35,288 nucleotides of DNA from Lingula anatina (lineage: Eukaryota; Brachiopoda; Lingulata; Lingulida; Lingulidae), in contig NW_019775986.1 in assembly GCF_001039355.2 (NCBI RefSeq), positions 97,870 through 133,157 of the forward strand. The letters are read 5' to 3'. Under the pieces are notes generated by a model, which did no database searches, had not been told where the DNA came from, and saw only the letters and a list, made by a program, of their open reading frames with translations. Below are positions 11,439-24,400 of the stretch, piece by piece; the stretch's first letter is position 1, and each line of letters opens with the position of its first letter. A program made the position numbers and the translations under genes.

Positions 11439-11538
11439 CTTTAAATAGCCCCGTCCATGCGCACTTCAGTTCTTCAGGCTCACCATAACAAGAGAATCTC
11501 TTCAATTATGATATTTTCTCGCCTTTTGATTGGTCGTC
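11439..11538 (-). promoter_or_regulatory. TATA box and CCAAT box of the PRDM8-like gene
   Basis: On the minus strand, GGGGCTATTTAAAGCC (core at 11447-11439) is a TATA-like box in a GC-rich setting. GACCAATCAAAAGG, an inverted CCAAT box on the plus strand, lies about 85 bases further upstream (11529-11533). They point toward the PRDM8-like exons and sit just upstream of a strong splice donor. Confidence 0.5.
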
Positions 11539-11549
11539 ACTTATGCTTG

Positions 11550-14090
11550 AAAATTAGCTAATAACCTGATACAATACGGATATGATTTCCACTGACAAAG
11601 GATGAGACGGACCAGATGCCGCGAAAAGACGCGTGTGTTATATGAATAAAGTATAATTTACCACACAGAGAGCCCCACTGACAACTTATTTTTGCGGAAA
11701 GCAAAAAGACAAATTTACTTCGAATGGTGTATCATTGACTTTATTGAAAACAAAAACTTTCATTAGTTTAGCCTATACATAAGGGAAATCGCTCCGCTTC
11801 TTGGATGCATAATCATGATGATGGGCGTCAGAGAAAACACGAAGAAACTATCGTGGTTCTAACCCCTTTTTTCTGTTTTTTTTTTTTTCATGCTTCTCAG
11901 ACTGAGAACAGATGAACGAAGAATTCGCCTTACATATTAGCTCACTCATCCATGTAAGCAGCATATGCCCATCTCCTTCACTTGTAGAGATGCAGCCGAG
12001 CATATTTACCCATTTAACTAACAAGTCTATCTCGTGAGTAATGTCTATTATTTAGCAGCAAGGGAGCTACTTGAATATATGAAATATTAGCTGAGGTCTT
12101 TTCATCTCTCTTTGACCATCTGTCATTGAAAAGAGCGCCAGAGAGCCAATTGTTGGGGGATAAGCCTCTGCGCAGCGGAGTGCGGTGCAATTCAAAAGAT
12201 TCTGGCCATTAGAGAAATATGCTTTTCCTCAAACCTGTATCGATTTTTCTAATACCTAGCCGGAGCGGGATCTTTTTTTCCCTCTGCTGATGAAATTTTA
12301 TGTAGGGTCTAATACAATTTTAGGAGCGGCGACCCTTGCAGGAACTCTATCAATAGATGAAATTGGAAAGCGATCTTATATACATTGATTCCGGAATTCC
12401 TCTGTGTTAGGGGAACGTCTGGCGCAGAACATAGAAAGGCGAATTAAAAAGAGCTCAATTTTATCTTCAGCAAGTAAACTGATGAAAATTAATATTAATA
12501 GAAGACCTGGGATTGCATCTAGAGAATTCAGATGATTAAGTACACTTCCAAGCATTTGCACAATTCTCATCCCGAAGCCTTGCAGAAAAGCAGTCGGAGA
12601 TTATCATGGAAATATTGTTCGGTCTCTTTGGACCCAATCCTCGTCTGTTTTTTCGTATCAATTTGGGAGATTTGGCCTACAGACGTAGTCAAACAGTTAA
12701 TAGGGGTCACACGGAGTCACTGATAAAAGATCCAACGTTTAAGAGTCGGCGATGGTCTTAACTTTTAAATTAAAAGACCAGTGCATTGTACGCTAAACGG
12801 TCGCACGCGCTGTGGATACTTTTAAGAGTCTCAATTGCTCTTCTATTGTTACCCTGGTATTCTATCAAGTAGAGTGTTGCGTTTGTATTCATGTGCTACA
12901 GTGTGAAGAGTATTGCTAATTCAATTTCCCTGATGTTTGGATCTTTGATCTTACTGCATTTGAAAAGTGTGACTTAGAACTGTGAGGCCCACCTGCCAAA
13001 TCTTGACTTGGTCGCTGGTAACAGTTTCCGTCTGATATATGAATATATAGATTGGCCGTAGCTATAATTATATAATGAAAACAAAACTAGGGTTTTCATC
13101 GTGTGTACAGTAAAACATCACTTCATATGTCACCCAACAAAAGAAATAAATGAACTGTCTGCATGCCATCTTTGTAGGAGTGTTCACTTGTTAAAGATAC
13201 ATTTAATAATCAAAGACAACACAGACCATGATTGACCGAAATCATTTCGAAGGTTTTTTTTCTTTCAAAGAAACTAGGAAAGAACAAATCAAATGTGATA
13301 TTTAGGTTGGCAGCGGTTTTCTAGGAAGTCAACTACTAGATAAAACCATTCCTAATTTCCGTATCTGTCATTGGCATCAACGTCATCCGTCTTCTTAGTT
13401 TGTGACTTGATATAATTATCTTAATATGGTTATCTGAAAACAGTGCAATGATATTTGAAACCAAAACATGAACATAGACAAAATAATGTGTCCTTATTTG
13501 ACGTTTTTGCCATTAAAAGACGATTCAGGGGGCAAATGTCAACACCAGACCACCCCGCCACCTTCTGCGTCTGTCGTTCATCTTTTCAATTCTTTTTTAA
13601 TTATACGCAAATTAATAGCAAACGTTGCCCAAGACGAAAAAATGATAAAAGAAGACATAAAGAAATTCAATTTATTTTACAACTCGTTTTATATATTGGT
13701 ATTCAGACAAAATAGATATGTCTGAAGTAATGTCAATATATGTCAGATATTTGAAAAACTCGATCTCACTGACGTTTTCTATTTCTAATGTTATTTCAAA
13801 TTTTGTTTCATTCAACCAAGCGAAATAATGGGAAAATAGGAGTTGTATTAGGATTAACACGATTTTAGTGTCCAATATTTTCCTTCCGAATGACAATTTT
13901 CTTCACTTTTGGAAAAACACAATTAGTGACCTTTTGCTCATTTGGTTGTTTTTGCAACAAAATTAATTTTGGACGGTTTTCCCAAGTCACTGAAAACAGA
14001 CGCCAGCTAATCAAATCGATTGTTCTCTCTTTCTAGTTAATGGGGCATAATTTCTGTTCACAATATGAGAAAAAAGGGTATCTTTATATT
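11550..14090. other. Intergenic region between PRDM8-like promoter and aGPCR 3' end
   Basis: No coding sequence is supported. The block at about 12100-12730 is less AT-rich and contains GGGGATAAGCC, GCCATTAGAG and similar homeodomain- or GATA-like words. It could be regulatory, but these short motifs alone do not show it. Confidence 0.4.
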
Positions 14091-14092
14091 GC

Positions 14093-14098
14093 TTTATT
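14093..14098 (-). terminator. Candidate polyadenylation signal of the aGPCR gene
   Basis: This is the first AATAAA on the minus strand after the stop codon, about 690 bases downstream. No nearer AATAAA or ATTAAA was seen. It would give a 3' UTR of about 0.7 kb. Confidence 0.3.
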
Positions 14099-14788
14099 CT
14101 CAGTGTAATTTTTTCCACAAAATCACCTGGTGCATTGTTCATATAAATAACAGCTTAATTTCTCCACGATACCAATGCACCAATATGAGGTTCTTAAAAA
14201 GCTTCTCTCCCATTAATAACGTAGCTTACTTATACAATAAGCGTATCTCTACATTTTTCGTCAAGGTTATCAACGTCTGGACATCAAAACAATGCTTTTT
14301 TGCTTTCATTTGGCACATTTGGAGTTATTATCAGCATTAAATTAGACTAATGACTTTCTTAGAGGAATTCCTTGGAAAATAAAGTGTTATAGTTCCCTCG
14401 AGGGATCTCTCAAAGGAATGAAAAACGCATGCCTTTGCTCGGTTCATACGATAAAAATCGCACTTTTTTCTCCGTCTACTAGTACTGTATCATTAAAAAG
14501 CACAAGGAAATCAGGTCCAGATACATACATGTATTTATCCTTGCTCTGTGCATTATTTACCAATGATTCTATTTAGTCCGTGTTAACTCTTCAGGCATGA
14601 AGGATATAAAAAAACAATACTACGGAGAGAGTTTAAACGTACAGAGTTCTCAAACATTTAAATATCTTCATTTTCTCCTCTTTCTCCTACACGTTATATT
14701 TACTCAATTCCTTTCCACCAAGTTTAGAGAATAGGAGAGTGGCGATCGGACAGCAGTTTAAGGGTCCAGAGCTTTAGTAATAATAATT

Positions 14789-14929
14789 TCAGACAGTGGT
14801 TATCATTTCTTCACAGTCCGAGCCCGCGTCTGTCCCGTAATCCAGTTTGTACCGCACCCGGTTGCCCTTCCTGTGCTCTACCGGTGAGGTCTTGGTGTGG
14901 TTTGGCTGGGACGGACCAGCGTCTGTGTC
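14789..14929 (-). CDS. aGPCR last exon: tail with C-terminal PDZ-ligand-like ITTV
   Basis: The acceptor is CTCGTCATTAG; the stop TGA is at 14791-14789. The exon is 141 bases and enters in phase 0. It encodes QPNHTKTSPVEHRKGNRVRY and YGTDAGSDCEEMITTV. The last three residues, T-T-V, fit a class I PDZ ligand (S/T-x-hydrophobic). Confidence 0.88.
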   Translation of the reverse strand, partial: DTDAGPSQPNHTKTSPVEHRKGNRVRYKLDYGTDAGSDCEEMITTV

Positions 14930-17900
14930 CTAATGACGAGAAATATAATTCAAAATGTTTATTTTTAATGCTCATAATTTTCAGTATATTACACATATGA
15001 TCAGACACCCTTAAAATAAAGGTTACATTTAGAGGAAAATGCAGTCAAGCTTCGTGACACACACACACACGTCATTTAGACGGTATTTGGACGGCAGACG
15101 TGAACAAACTAACAAACTAGTCGTGAGCACGGACGTCGAAATAACGTCTTCTTGGGCCGACTAAAATACTTCAATCTGCTAGGTCAAATTGCTATTTTCT
15201 CAAATAGTCGTTTTCATCCCAATAATTACGTCAAGTTTAGACACCGTAGCTTCCACGTTGTTACCACGCTGTCACTTCGTATCAACAGTGTGGTATCAAC
15301 CTGGTGTGCTGGCTTGGATGATACTGGGAACAAAAAGAACAAGAACATCGTACATATTGATAGTGCCCACATCCCAATTTAAGGAGAGTTGGTGAATAGC
15401 ACACCTGTCGGTCCTAATGCAAATGATACGGGCCATTATTTTTCGTCAGGAGCAAAAGTGAACTTTTTATTCGAGCTCTACAGCCTTATCCGTTTGAGTT
15501 TTTAAAGTCAAACAAACAGAACAGTAGAAAAATACAAACAAAAAACGAATAAATAAATAAATAAGTAAATAATAATAATAATCTGTATGCGCGCATGTAC
15601 TCTTCCGACTAGTCGCACACGCCATGGACCCCACTACTCACCGGTTCTGATCCCATTTGTTCTGAGCGAAGGGAGTCCACTGAAGGGCGTGGTGAAGTAT
15701 CATACCCCTGCATGGCCAGGTTTTTTCGTCGACGCCGTTCCCTGTAGTAACTTCGTACCTAAGACAAATAATATATACCAATCAGAATTTAATCCCTAAA
15801 CACATATTCCATAATACCAAAGATTTTTGAGAAGGTGATGGCGATTGCGAGGGTTTGTAGAGGGAGAGGGCAATTTTTGAGCAAGAACTTGATATGAAAA
15901 CCATTGTCTTGGACAGAGGGTTTGAAAGAGGAAAAATCTATTCGTAATGTTTGCATTGGCATGTAAGCAAGCAAAACGCTGTGTTGTTGTATGTAATTAC
16001 CAAAATGCTCAGGTAATAAAACAGTTGACGAATGACTGCTCTTTTTGTACCTTCATGGTATTCGTTTTCCTTATTAAAACTGGTAACGGTTAACCACGTG
16101 CACCTGTATCCTCTTTTCTCAGAAGTACATATATTAAGTGACATCTCAGGAGGCACTAAGCCTCATGCCGACGTCGAAATGCTGTTTTGGTATCGAAATG
16201 ACGTTGTGTAGTCTGTAGGCCTACCTAGTTGGGCAAGGTGCATAGGCTTACTTGTTAAAGTCGACTGCAAAACAGCGAGTGTGTCTTTCCATGTGCCCTT
16301 AATATCTTAATAAACAAATAGCGTAAGTAATCAGTCATTCACGTTGTATCTTGGCGAAACGACTTCGTGAAAGAGATTTAATTTTCTTGTCTGGCATCTG
16401 TGACAATAGTAGTTGTGAGGAATACAATGAAAGGACGTTCAATTAATCAGTCAGAAAAATTACACTAAGATCGTTTGATGGTCCTCTCGGATGAGTTCTC
16501 GTGTTTCAATGGCAAATTCTCAATGTGCTTTTTAATTTGTTCGGTAAATTAATACTTAATCTAGCAATTGTCCTCTTGCACCATCTGCCGCTTCAAAGTG
16601 CACGAGGAAGCCCAGCGGCAGGACTTGTTGAGCACTCTTCCAGTAGTCAAAGTTCGTTGCAGATTGTGTTTTTTTTTTTCACATTTACATTTTAATAAAT
16701 TCATCAAGATGCTGACCGTTTATCCAACATCGTATTTTTTCATTTGTTATTTTTTTAAGTCACAGGTGACCAGCTGATGCTTTGACATGTTAGAGAAAAA
16801 AAAAGAGGCCCATCAAATAGTACATCAGAGAGGTGATTTTCTGCTTGACTGACAGTGTTGAATTGATGTAGAAAATATTTTTGCATTTCATCGAATTTCT
16901 ATCTTCTGCGAACTTGTTGCCTAGGTTATTTACTGGATAACCAAATTTGACCAATTTTCATATGTCAATTTATTTTGAGCCAGCGCCGTGATTCGGCGTT
17001 GATTTGAACCCCCACGATCTTTCTGATCTCATTTTACCCATGGCAAAGTCCGCGAATATGTCACAAATGACATTGTGGATTTCTTAATACATTTATCTAC
17101 TCCGATGATTGACCGAATGCACTCGATTTTTTCTAACACTTTTTCTTCACTCATGCCCACACCTTGGTGCACTACATGTGCGTAGATGACACTTAACTTT
17201 ACACAAATGATAGACTGACCCTCTCTCTCTCTCTCTCTCTCTCTTAAATCATGGACTGTAGTTGGGGCACTTACCTCTTCATTCAGCAAAAAATAAAATA
17301 CCAAGAAAAACGATCCCTAAAAGCAATGAAAAATTGATTAATATTGTCATCAACAGGAAGCTACTTCGACACAATACTAAAATACAATATTGCAATCGAA
17401 CCACACGGGACAAAAACAATTCTTATACTAGAAAAAATATATTAATTTTTCTATGTTTTAGCTTTTATTCTGGTTCAATCTATTAAAACAAAATATCAAT
17501 TGATGAAATAGTTTTTATGGATTTCAACTCTAATCATTATGCTGATCCCATTTCTCTAGTTAATCAATTTAAGAAGTCCTCAACACATTCTTTATTTGAT
17601 TAATTTTTCATTTCTCCTTAATCACCGAAATATTTACATTTGTACTTTTGATAAAAGGCATAATTTTGAGGAAAAAACTTCAAAATCTATTACTGGGTTT
17701 ACCATATTGATGTTGACTAATGACTCATCGTGGTATACAGATTGCAAGGGGGCGTGGTTGAAGAAGGCTACGAGACTCCCGGAGCGAACATCACAGCTCT
17801 ATAACGATCACCCTTGATTCGGTCTATTCTCATTTCGACTGTTAATTTCATGGCGAATGAAAATTCCACGGCGTTGAAACCCGTGTTTTCTTACAGCGTT

Positions 17901-20048
17901 CAGCTGCTCTATCATCATCTATCTTCATTGCTGTCTCGTTAGATTTCACAAAATGATCATTATACGCAATATTAATTTATATTTGCCTAATGGCACCTTA
18001 TGTTACGCCTGGTGCGGGTATCTATTGAGATATCGTCGGGAAACGGCGGTCATTTGTATGCAAAATATGCGTATGGGCTTCTTGTTACAGAGAACACATT
18101 TGTTCTGCATTTTCTCATTCTGTAATGACGGTTAAAATTGAACGAGGGTGACATAAGTCATCGATTGTTTGAGTCGTAAGATTCCCTCTGGGAGTCTTTA
18201 TAGGAGGACGTCGCCTTGAAAATGACGATTCCTTGTACGATAGCGTATTGCAGCGCTTTTAGTTCGTGTAATTACAATCATGCCATTTGCAACGGATAAT
18301 CAATGGAATAAAACTTTGCACACACAAAAAAAGATCTTTATGTAATGCACACTAAAAACATTGCTGCAGCATCAAAACAAAAACGATCAAAACTGGGTGG
18401 GGGTTGGTTGGCGGGATTTATCAACTTCTTTGCCAACAAATTTGAATGCTGCATATTTTACGGAAAAAATTAATACAAAACTGGAAATTGCGCTTGGGTA
18501 TTTTTCTTTTGGCAATTGTAATAGATTATTGACACATAAAGATATACCAGAACATTCGTAAACCAAATGTTATACATTTGCACATAGAGACGTTTATATA
18601 CTGGTGTGGAAAGTAATTCAATACTGACATTAAAATAACAGTGCCTCCGTCAACGTATTATTTGTAAAATATCCACGTTTAGACGGCAAAGTTAACGTAA
18701 ACGGTAACGCGTGAAATCGTAACTACTGTATAAATCCCCCAGTGTACCATGATGATTAGGCATACTTTTGATGATATTCGCAGTCTGAACTGCTTCTCAA
18801 TAAGACATTTGTGGCTTCCCTTAACTTAAGATTTCATTCTTAATTCGTATTTCAATACGGGTTTATGGACCAGATATCCCTTCCAACCAAATGTATATTC
18901 CCTCACAAAATTAAATGAATAAATTAATGACATTAATAATGACATCACTTCTCCGAACAGGGTATACTCACCTGCAGAAAGTTGAGTAAGGCGTACAAGT
19001 ATTTCAGTATTGGCCCTCTCATTTTGAGAGAGAGGAATGCAAAAGTCCACACCACGGTAAGTAAAACTACTTGGGTCCACACGGCTTTTGTGTGATTGCT
19101 GAAATGTGCAGTGATTACAACTTAATATGAAAATGAAGCAGGATGTATGGAGTTTCGAAACTGTAAAACAAAAAACCGGCAATAAAAGAGTTATGAATAA
19201 ATGTTTTAATATTTTTTCTAGTATTAAAAAGATTAGAATTCCGTGGAAGTGTGCCAATCGTCACCAAAATCTTTATAGGAAGAAAAATTTATCACACATC
19301 AAAATTTTCCTTGGAAGAAATATTTTTAACACACCAGTTGCAATACACACAATATTACAACTATTGAATATTTGCACCTTATCAACTTATTGAACAAACT
19401 CTTACACTAATATCTTATTAGCTTTCTCGTTCTTCGTATATGAACTTTCGTGATATTCTTTGGCTGTGAATATTAAAACAAGGATTGACACCTGAAAAAC
19501 ATAAGTAAACGAGCATTGTAATTTTCCGTGATTTTGTTTATTTCGCTCTAGCGTGCTTTACGGTGTTCCTTCTTATGACATTTCTATCACAAGAGAGACA
19601 GACTTGTACGTTGTTAGGAAAACGCAACATCTCGTTTTCCCCACCTAATGAGTGAAAAAAATATTTAAGACTTATTCTGAGATATCTGATAATAGATTTC
19701 TGATCAATAAGTGAATTGGAAAAAGGAGAACGACAGAATTAGATGGAAATTATGTATTCTATTTCTCTCATTTTGCGAAATTAAATGACAAAAGTGGCTT
19801 GGTTGCACTAAAGCGCATAACAAGTTCAGGAAGTTTATGAAAGATATATGAAGACAAAAGGAGACGGAAAAATCGACTGACGAACAGCACATTTTTCTCC
19901 TGAGTCTTTTTGGCCACAGAGATTTCAAAAGATTTCTTATAGCCGGCATTTCCTAAAGTATTTTAGTTAATATATGTGTGATAAATTCAATACTTCAATT
20001 CCAATATTTCTTTTTCAATATATGGATGAACATATGCTACAAAGGGGA

Positions 20049-20117
<69 letters not shown>

Positions 20118-21410
20118 GGAATATAAGTAGATATGCATTTATTATATAACTTACCGCTTGTATAGCAATTACTGGACCAATGAAAAACCATACCAAATCC
20201 CACCTGATCCAACACCTAAAATACATGAATACATATAGGCTTCTTGATCAACAGTAACATATGTGCATCATCCAATGGTTGTGAAATTAAAAGCACTTAC
20301 AGTTAAATCATTATTACCACAGTATAATGACGGTAGTAGAATTTCGCATATACCAACATAAGAGGCCACAACACCTTAAGTAATAAATACTAAAGTATAG
20401 TACTTTAAGGTTTCTCAGCTAGTACAGTATAAAGGGAGCGTGTCTTACATGTCTGCTGCATAATAGCTGTCTCCGTGTGAGCCCACCAGTGCACCGACCA
20501 AGGCCCCGGGAACAACTGAAAGGAACGACAAGACATGTCTATTGAAGGGGTCATATTAGTTCTTTATTGGCATTATTCCTTATTAATGGCTCATCGAACA
20601 AAATTTTCATCAAGGCAATTTCAAGAGTCACTGCCTGGCATCACATTAAATCCTTTATTAAGAAAATAGCACGGAGAGCGCATTGGAACTTGCTGTTTTG
20701 TTGTATTTAGATTTCAGCAAAATAAGACCAGATATTGTTTATTTCTTACCCCAGCCCAAAATATAATACCGCCAGATGGAGCCAGATTCGCTCACAGGAC
20801 CGTGCGAGTGAGCTGCGTATGTTATTTTGATATACAAATTGAAGGCCTCGTTCATCATCCACGAAAACGTTGTGAGGAAAAAGTAATGGAAGAGAACGGC
20901 AAATACGTGGCATACAGTCTGAAATGACAAGAGTCCGGTAACAAATGTGTTAGTTGTGACTGACGCATTTTAAATGTTGTTCATTGTGTTAGTTGAGACA
21001 AAAAATTACCTGTGGTTGTGCTTAACATGATGAGCGTTCAGAAGACCCGTTGTGCTAGCTGGATCGACCCAACTCTACAGGTAATTTTCCCTGGGGGTAG
21101 TCGCTGTAATCGGGTTAAATGTCTGACACGCCTCCTTGAGTTGCTAGGGGGGTTATTAACTAATTAACTAGCAGAGTTGGATCGATCCAGCTGGTACGAT
21201 GTTTGAATCTTCACGTGGTCATAGAAAATGTTACGAGCATTCAACTAAACGGACCAAAGTGCAAACAAAACTGTGACACAATACTGTGATGTTCCAAAAC
21301 ATGAACCTATCAGGTACTTTTACCAAAATTTCCAAGCCCATCAAAGGCCAGTTCAAGTTTTACATATTTATAGGTATACAGGATATGGTAACCTGTTGAA
21401 AATCTTGACA

Positions 21411-21458
<48 letters not shown>

Positions 21459-24400
21459 GTCAACATTGTTATCATTTTAACTCTTGACACACCCACCTTA
21501 TTGCTTGTTTGAGTTACGCCAACCATGAAGATCAACTGGCACAACGAGATGGAAAATCCAAAGTTTTTGTGGATGGCTGCAGAAGGGGAGGACGTTCTGA
21601 AAAAGGAGATTTCATAAAAATGATATCAATTACGTATATTCAGAAATTAAGGAAACACTTGTTAGACACTTGGAATATTTAGTTCTGATTTACGAGAGAA
21701 AGAGCTAGTTTTTCCTTTCCTTTATAAATATTTTCTCTTGGATTTTATAGTAAACCAACGTTACAGAGTTGTCCACCGATTAGTACAAACATTCTGTGAA
21801 AGTAACTTTACAATGTAGCTGTTGTACCTATTTAGATTGTGCCCAGGTCTATGCAGTGCATCATCAATAATCTACCAACAACGACATCTACCGTTAGTCT
21901 ATACACATCAAGATATGTGCAAGTACTCAATATTATATATGTTAAAATATTTGAATCTAAAAAATATATAATCAACGTTGTTAACTCATGTTCACAGTAC
22001 TGCAAACCTTCCTTATGATCGTCTACTCCAGGATTTTCATAAAAGGGGAAGCACAGGTAGGGGACTCAAGCAAAGGCCAGAAAAATTGTATTGTTCTATG
22101 TACATTGTAACGCATGAAACAAAAAGGGGGAGCTTCTGAGGCAAGGGGTACGTGTGGCTCCAGTCTTGTACCCGTACCTTAGGTATATGAGCATGACAGC
22201 AGAGCCAAGGCACAGCACCGTGGACATAGCGCAGCCCACGTACGATGGCGTGGTCATCAGATGTGGGGGGTGCTCGCCTCTGTCCCACTAATAATAGATA
22301 AGTTATTTATTAGATCTGATGAAATAAAGTACTGGAAGCAATTGACACAAAAGTGACTTCACACGAAAAAGACTCTTTTAGCACATTCATCAATTTTAAT
22401 ATTAAAATACGTTTGGGCCATAAAAGAAACCACATGGCTATTTCAACATGTACATGTAGACCTTGTAGAATTTTGACGGCAGCATCGAGTTATCACTAAG
22501 TAAGAAATGTTAAAAACACAATTTTCACGTTCTTAGCTAAAACCTTTGGAACTTACACGCCGTGGTTATTGATGTTCAATTTAATTTAACTCACGTCAAC
22601 GTTGAACATGTCCGTGGTTACAGCGTATGTCCCCAGTCTGTAGCACCCGCAAGTGGCATAACTGCTATCGTTTCTGATCACATAACAATCTCCTCTGCCA
22701 CTAGACCATCGCCATTGTCTAGTCCTGAATGGAAAATGAAATTAACAACAACCTTTTTACCTTTTGTGAATGATGCTTAAATAATGTCTACTGTAAGAGT
22801 CCAACGAAAACGAATCCATCAAACACTGAAATATTAGATCATTCCTCTTTTGATAACATGATCTCACTGGTGCGGTCAAATTACAATTATTTCGATGTAA
22901 CATATGGTTGAAATTATCACATTCAACCTCCCATTTAAAACCAGAGGAGTATTTCTGCACCAAGCACTTGCTTTGGTTTCTTAAGGATACTCATTCAAAG
23001 GGGAATATTTTGGATCGAAAATGAGAATTAACCGAATCTGCTTCAAAGCGGTTACGTACCCTTCCCTGTGCCGTAACATCACACAATCTGGATTGGATAT
23101 ATTAAAATCCTGTGTAGGAAAAGAAAAACAGTATTTCATTAAAGATCACATGCACGTTCCACTTTGCAAGTAGAACAAATCTGTAGAAAATCCCTATAGA
23201 GGCAACATACGCAGCATGGTTTTGAAAAGTACATGTATGCAATACTGTATAGCAAGTGAGATTCGCCTCAAAGCATGATGCGTAATAAAAGGGATGTTTA
23301 ACAAGTTAACTTCTATGCGACTGTTCTTAGGAAGGTTCGGGGAATGTTCTAAATAATTAATGTGTCTTGAGGAAATTAAAATTGATCTCTTCCTATAAAC
23401 GGGACTACAGGGACCACGCATTTTTATTCCCAAACCTTGAAAAGGTGCTATGTAACGGCCTTGCTCTGGCAAAGTTGTACTTACATCTGTATAAGGCAAG
23501 TAAAGCTTCACGGGGCTGGAAAGATTGGTTGAGCTCAAATTTCTGTCATTTTCAAAATAAACGTTCAATGAATAAACTACCGAGTTTACGTTGTCCCTTT
23601 TGCTCTTTCTGAAAAGACAAACAAAAAACTTATATTTATCATATTGTTGGGCTTTTGCAAATTGACGTCAGGAACAGTTGGATAAATCATAATTTTCAAG
23701 TACAACTACCTTGAAAGAGCAGTTTCATCCATTACAAATTACGATTACAATATGCTCTAATCATTCTTATTTTATTTCATATGAATAAAATATATTCCAT
23801 AAAAACTTACATTGTGATATTATGATTTGGCAACAAACGCGCCATATTGGAAAAACGAACTGAAGCAATGGCAAATAAATCTGAAAAGAAAACGGATATG
23901 AAAAAGCAACCGACGAGAATAATGGCGTGAAAGACATTATTTCGTTTATGTTAAAAAATACTAAAAATCTATTTTCGTAAAGAATATGTTATATGATGTT
24001 GACCTATTAATGGTCTCACAGGTAAATTACAATTCATAAAGCATCACACGAAACATTCTCTCGTTCACCCCTTTTCTGTAAGGTCATTGTAAACTCGTTG
24101 CAATTTATAGTTCAGGAAATATTAATCACAGTGCGAAGATAACCCCCCCCCCCCCCCAGAACAGAAACAATGCAAAATGCCTTCCACGTTAGCGATGATA
24201 GTGTTATGAAATTAATTAATAAATTCCATTTTATTGAAATCTCGGATCCGACAGTAACTTACTTGGAATAGTCTCATTAAGTTCTGTTATTGCTTCTTTG
24301 GTGAGCGCCAAAGTTCCAATGTCGTCTGACATCTCCAATGCAAACGTGTCCGTGTGATCAGGAAAGGCAAACCCCATAAATCTGTCCCTCAAAAACACAC

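Noticed and set aside
16985-17035. tRNA-like B-box (GGTTCAAATC on the minus strand)
   Set aside because: No matching A box or cloverleaf could be built around it.
20015-20226. Open frames with long alternating Val-Cys runs
   Set aside because: They are translations of the CA microsatellite; the real coding part is only the helix-5 exon at 20155-20215.
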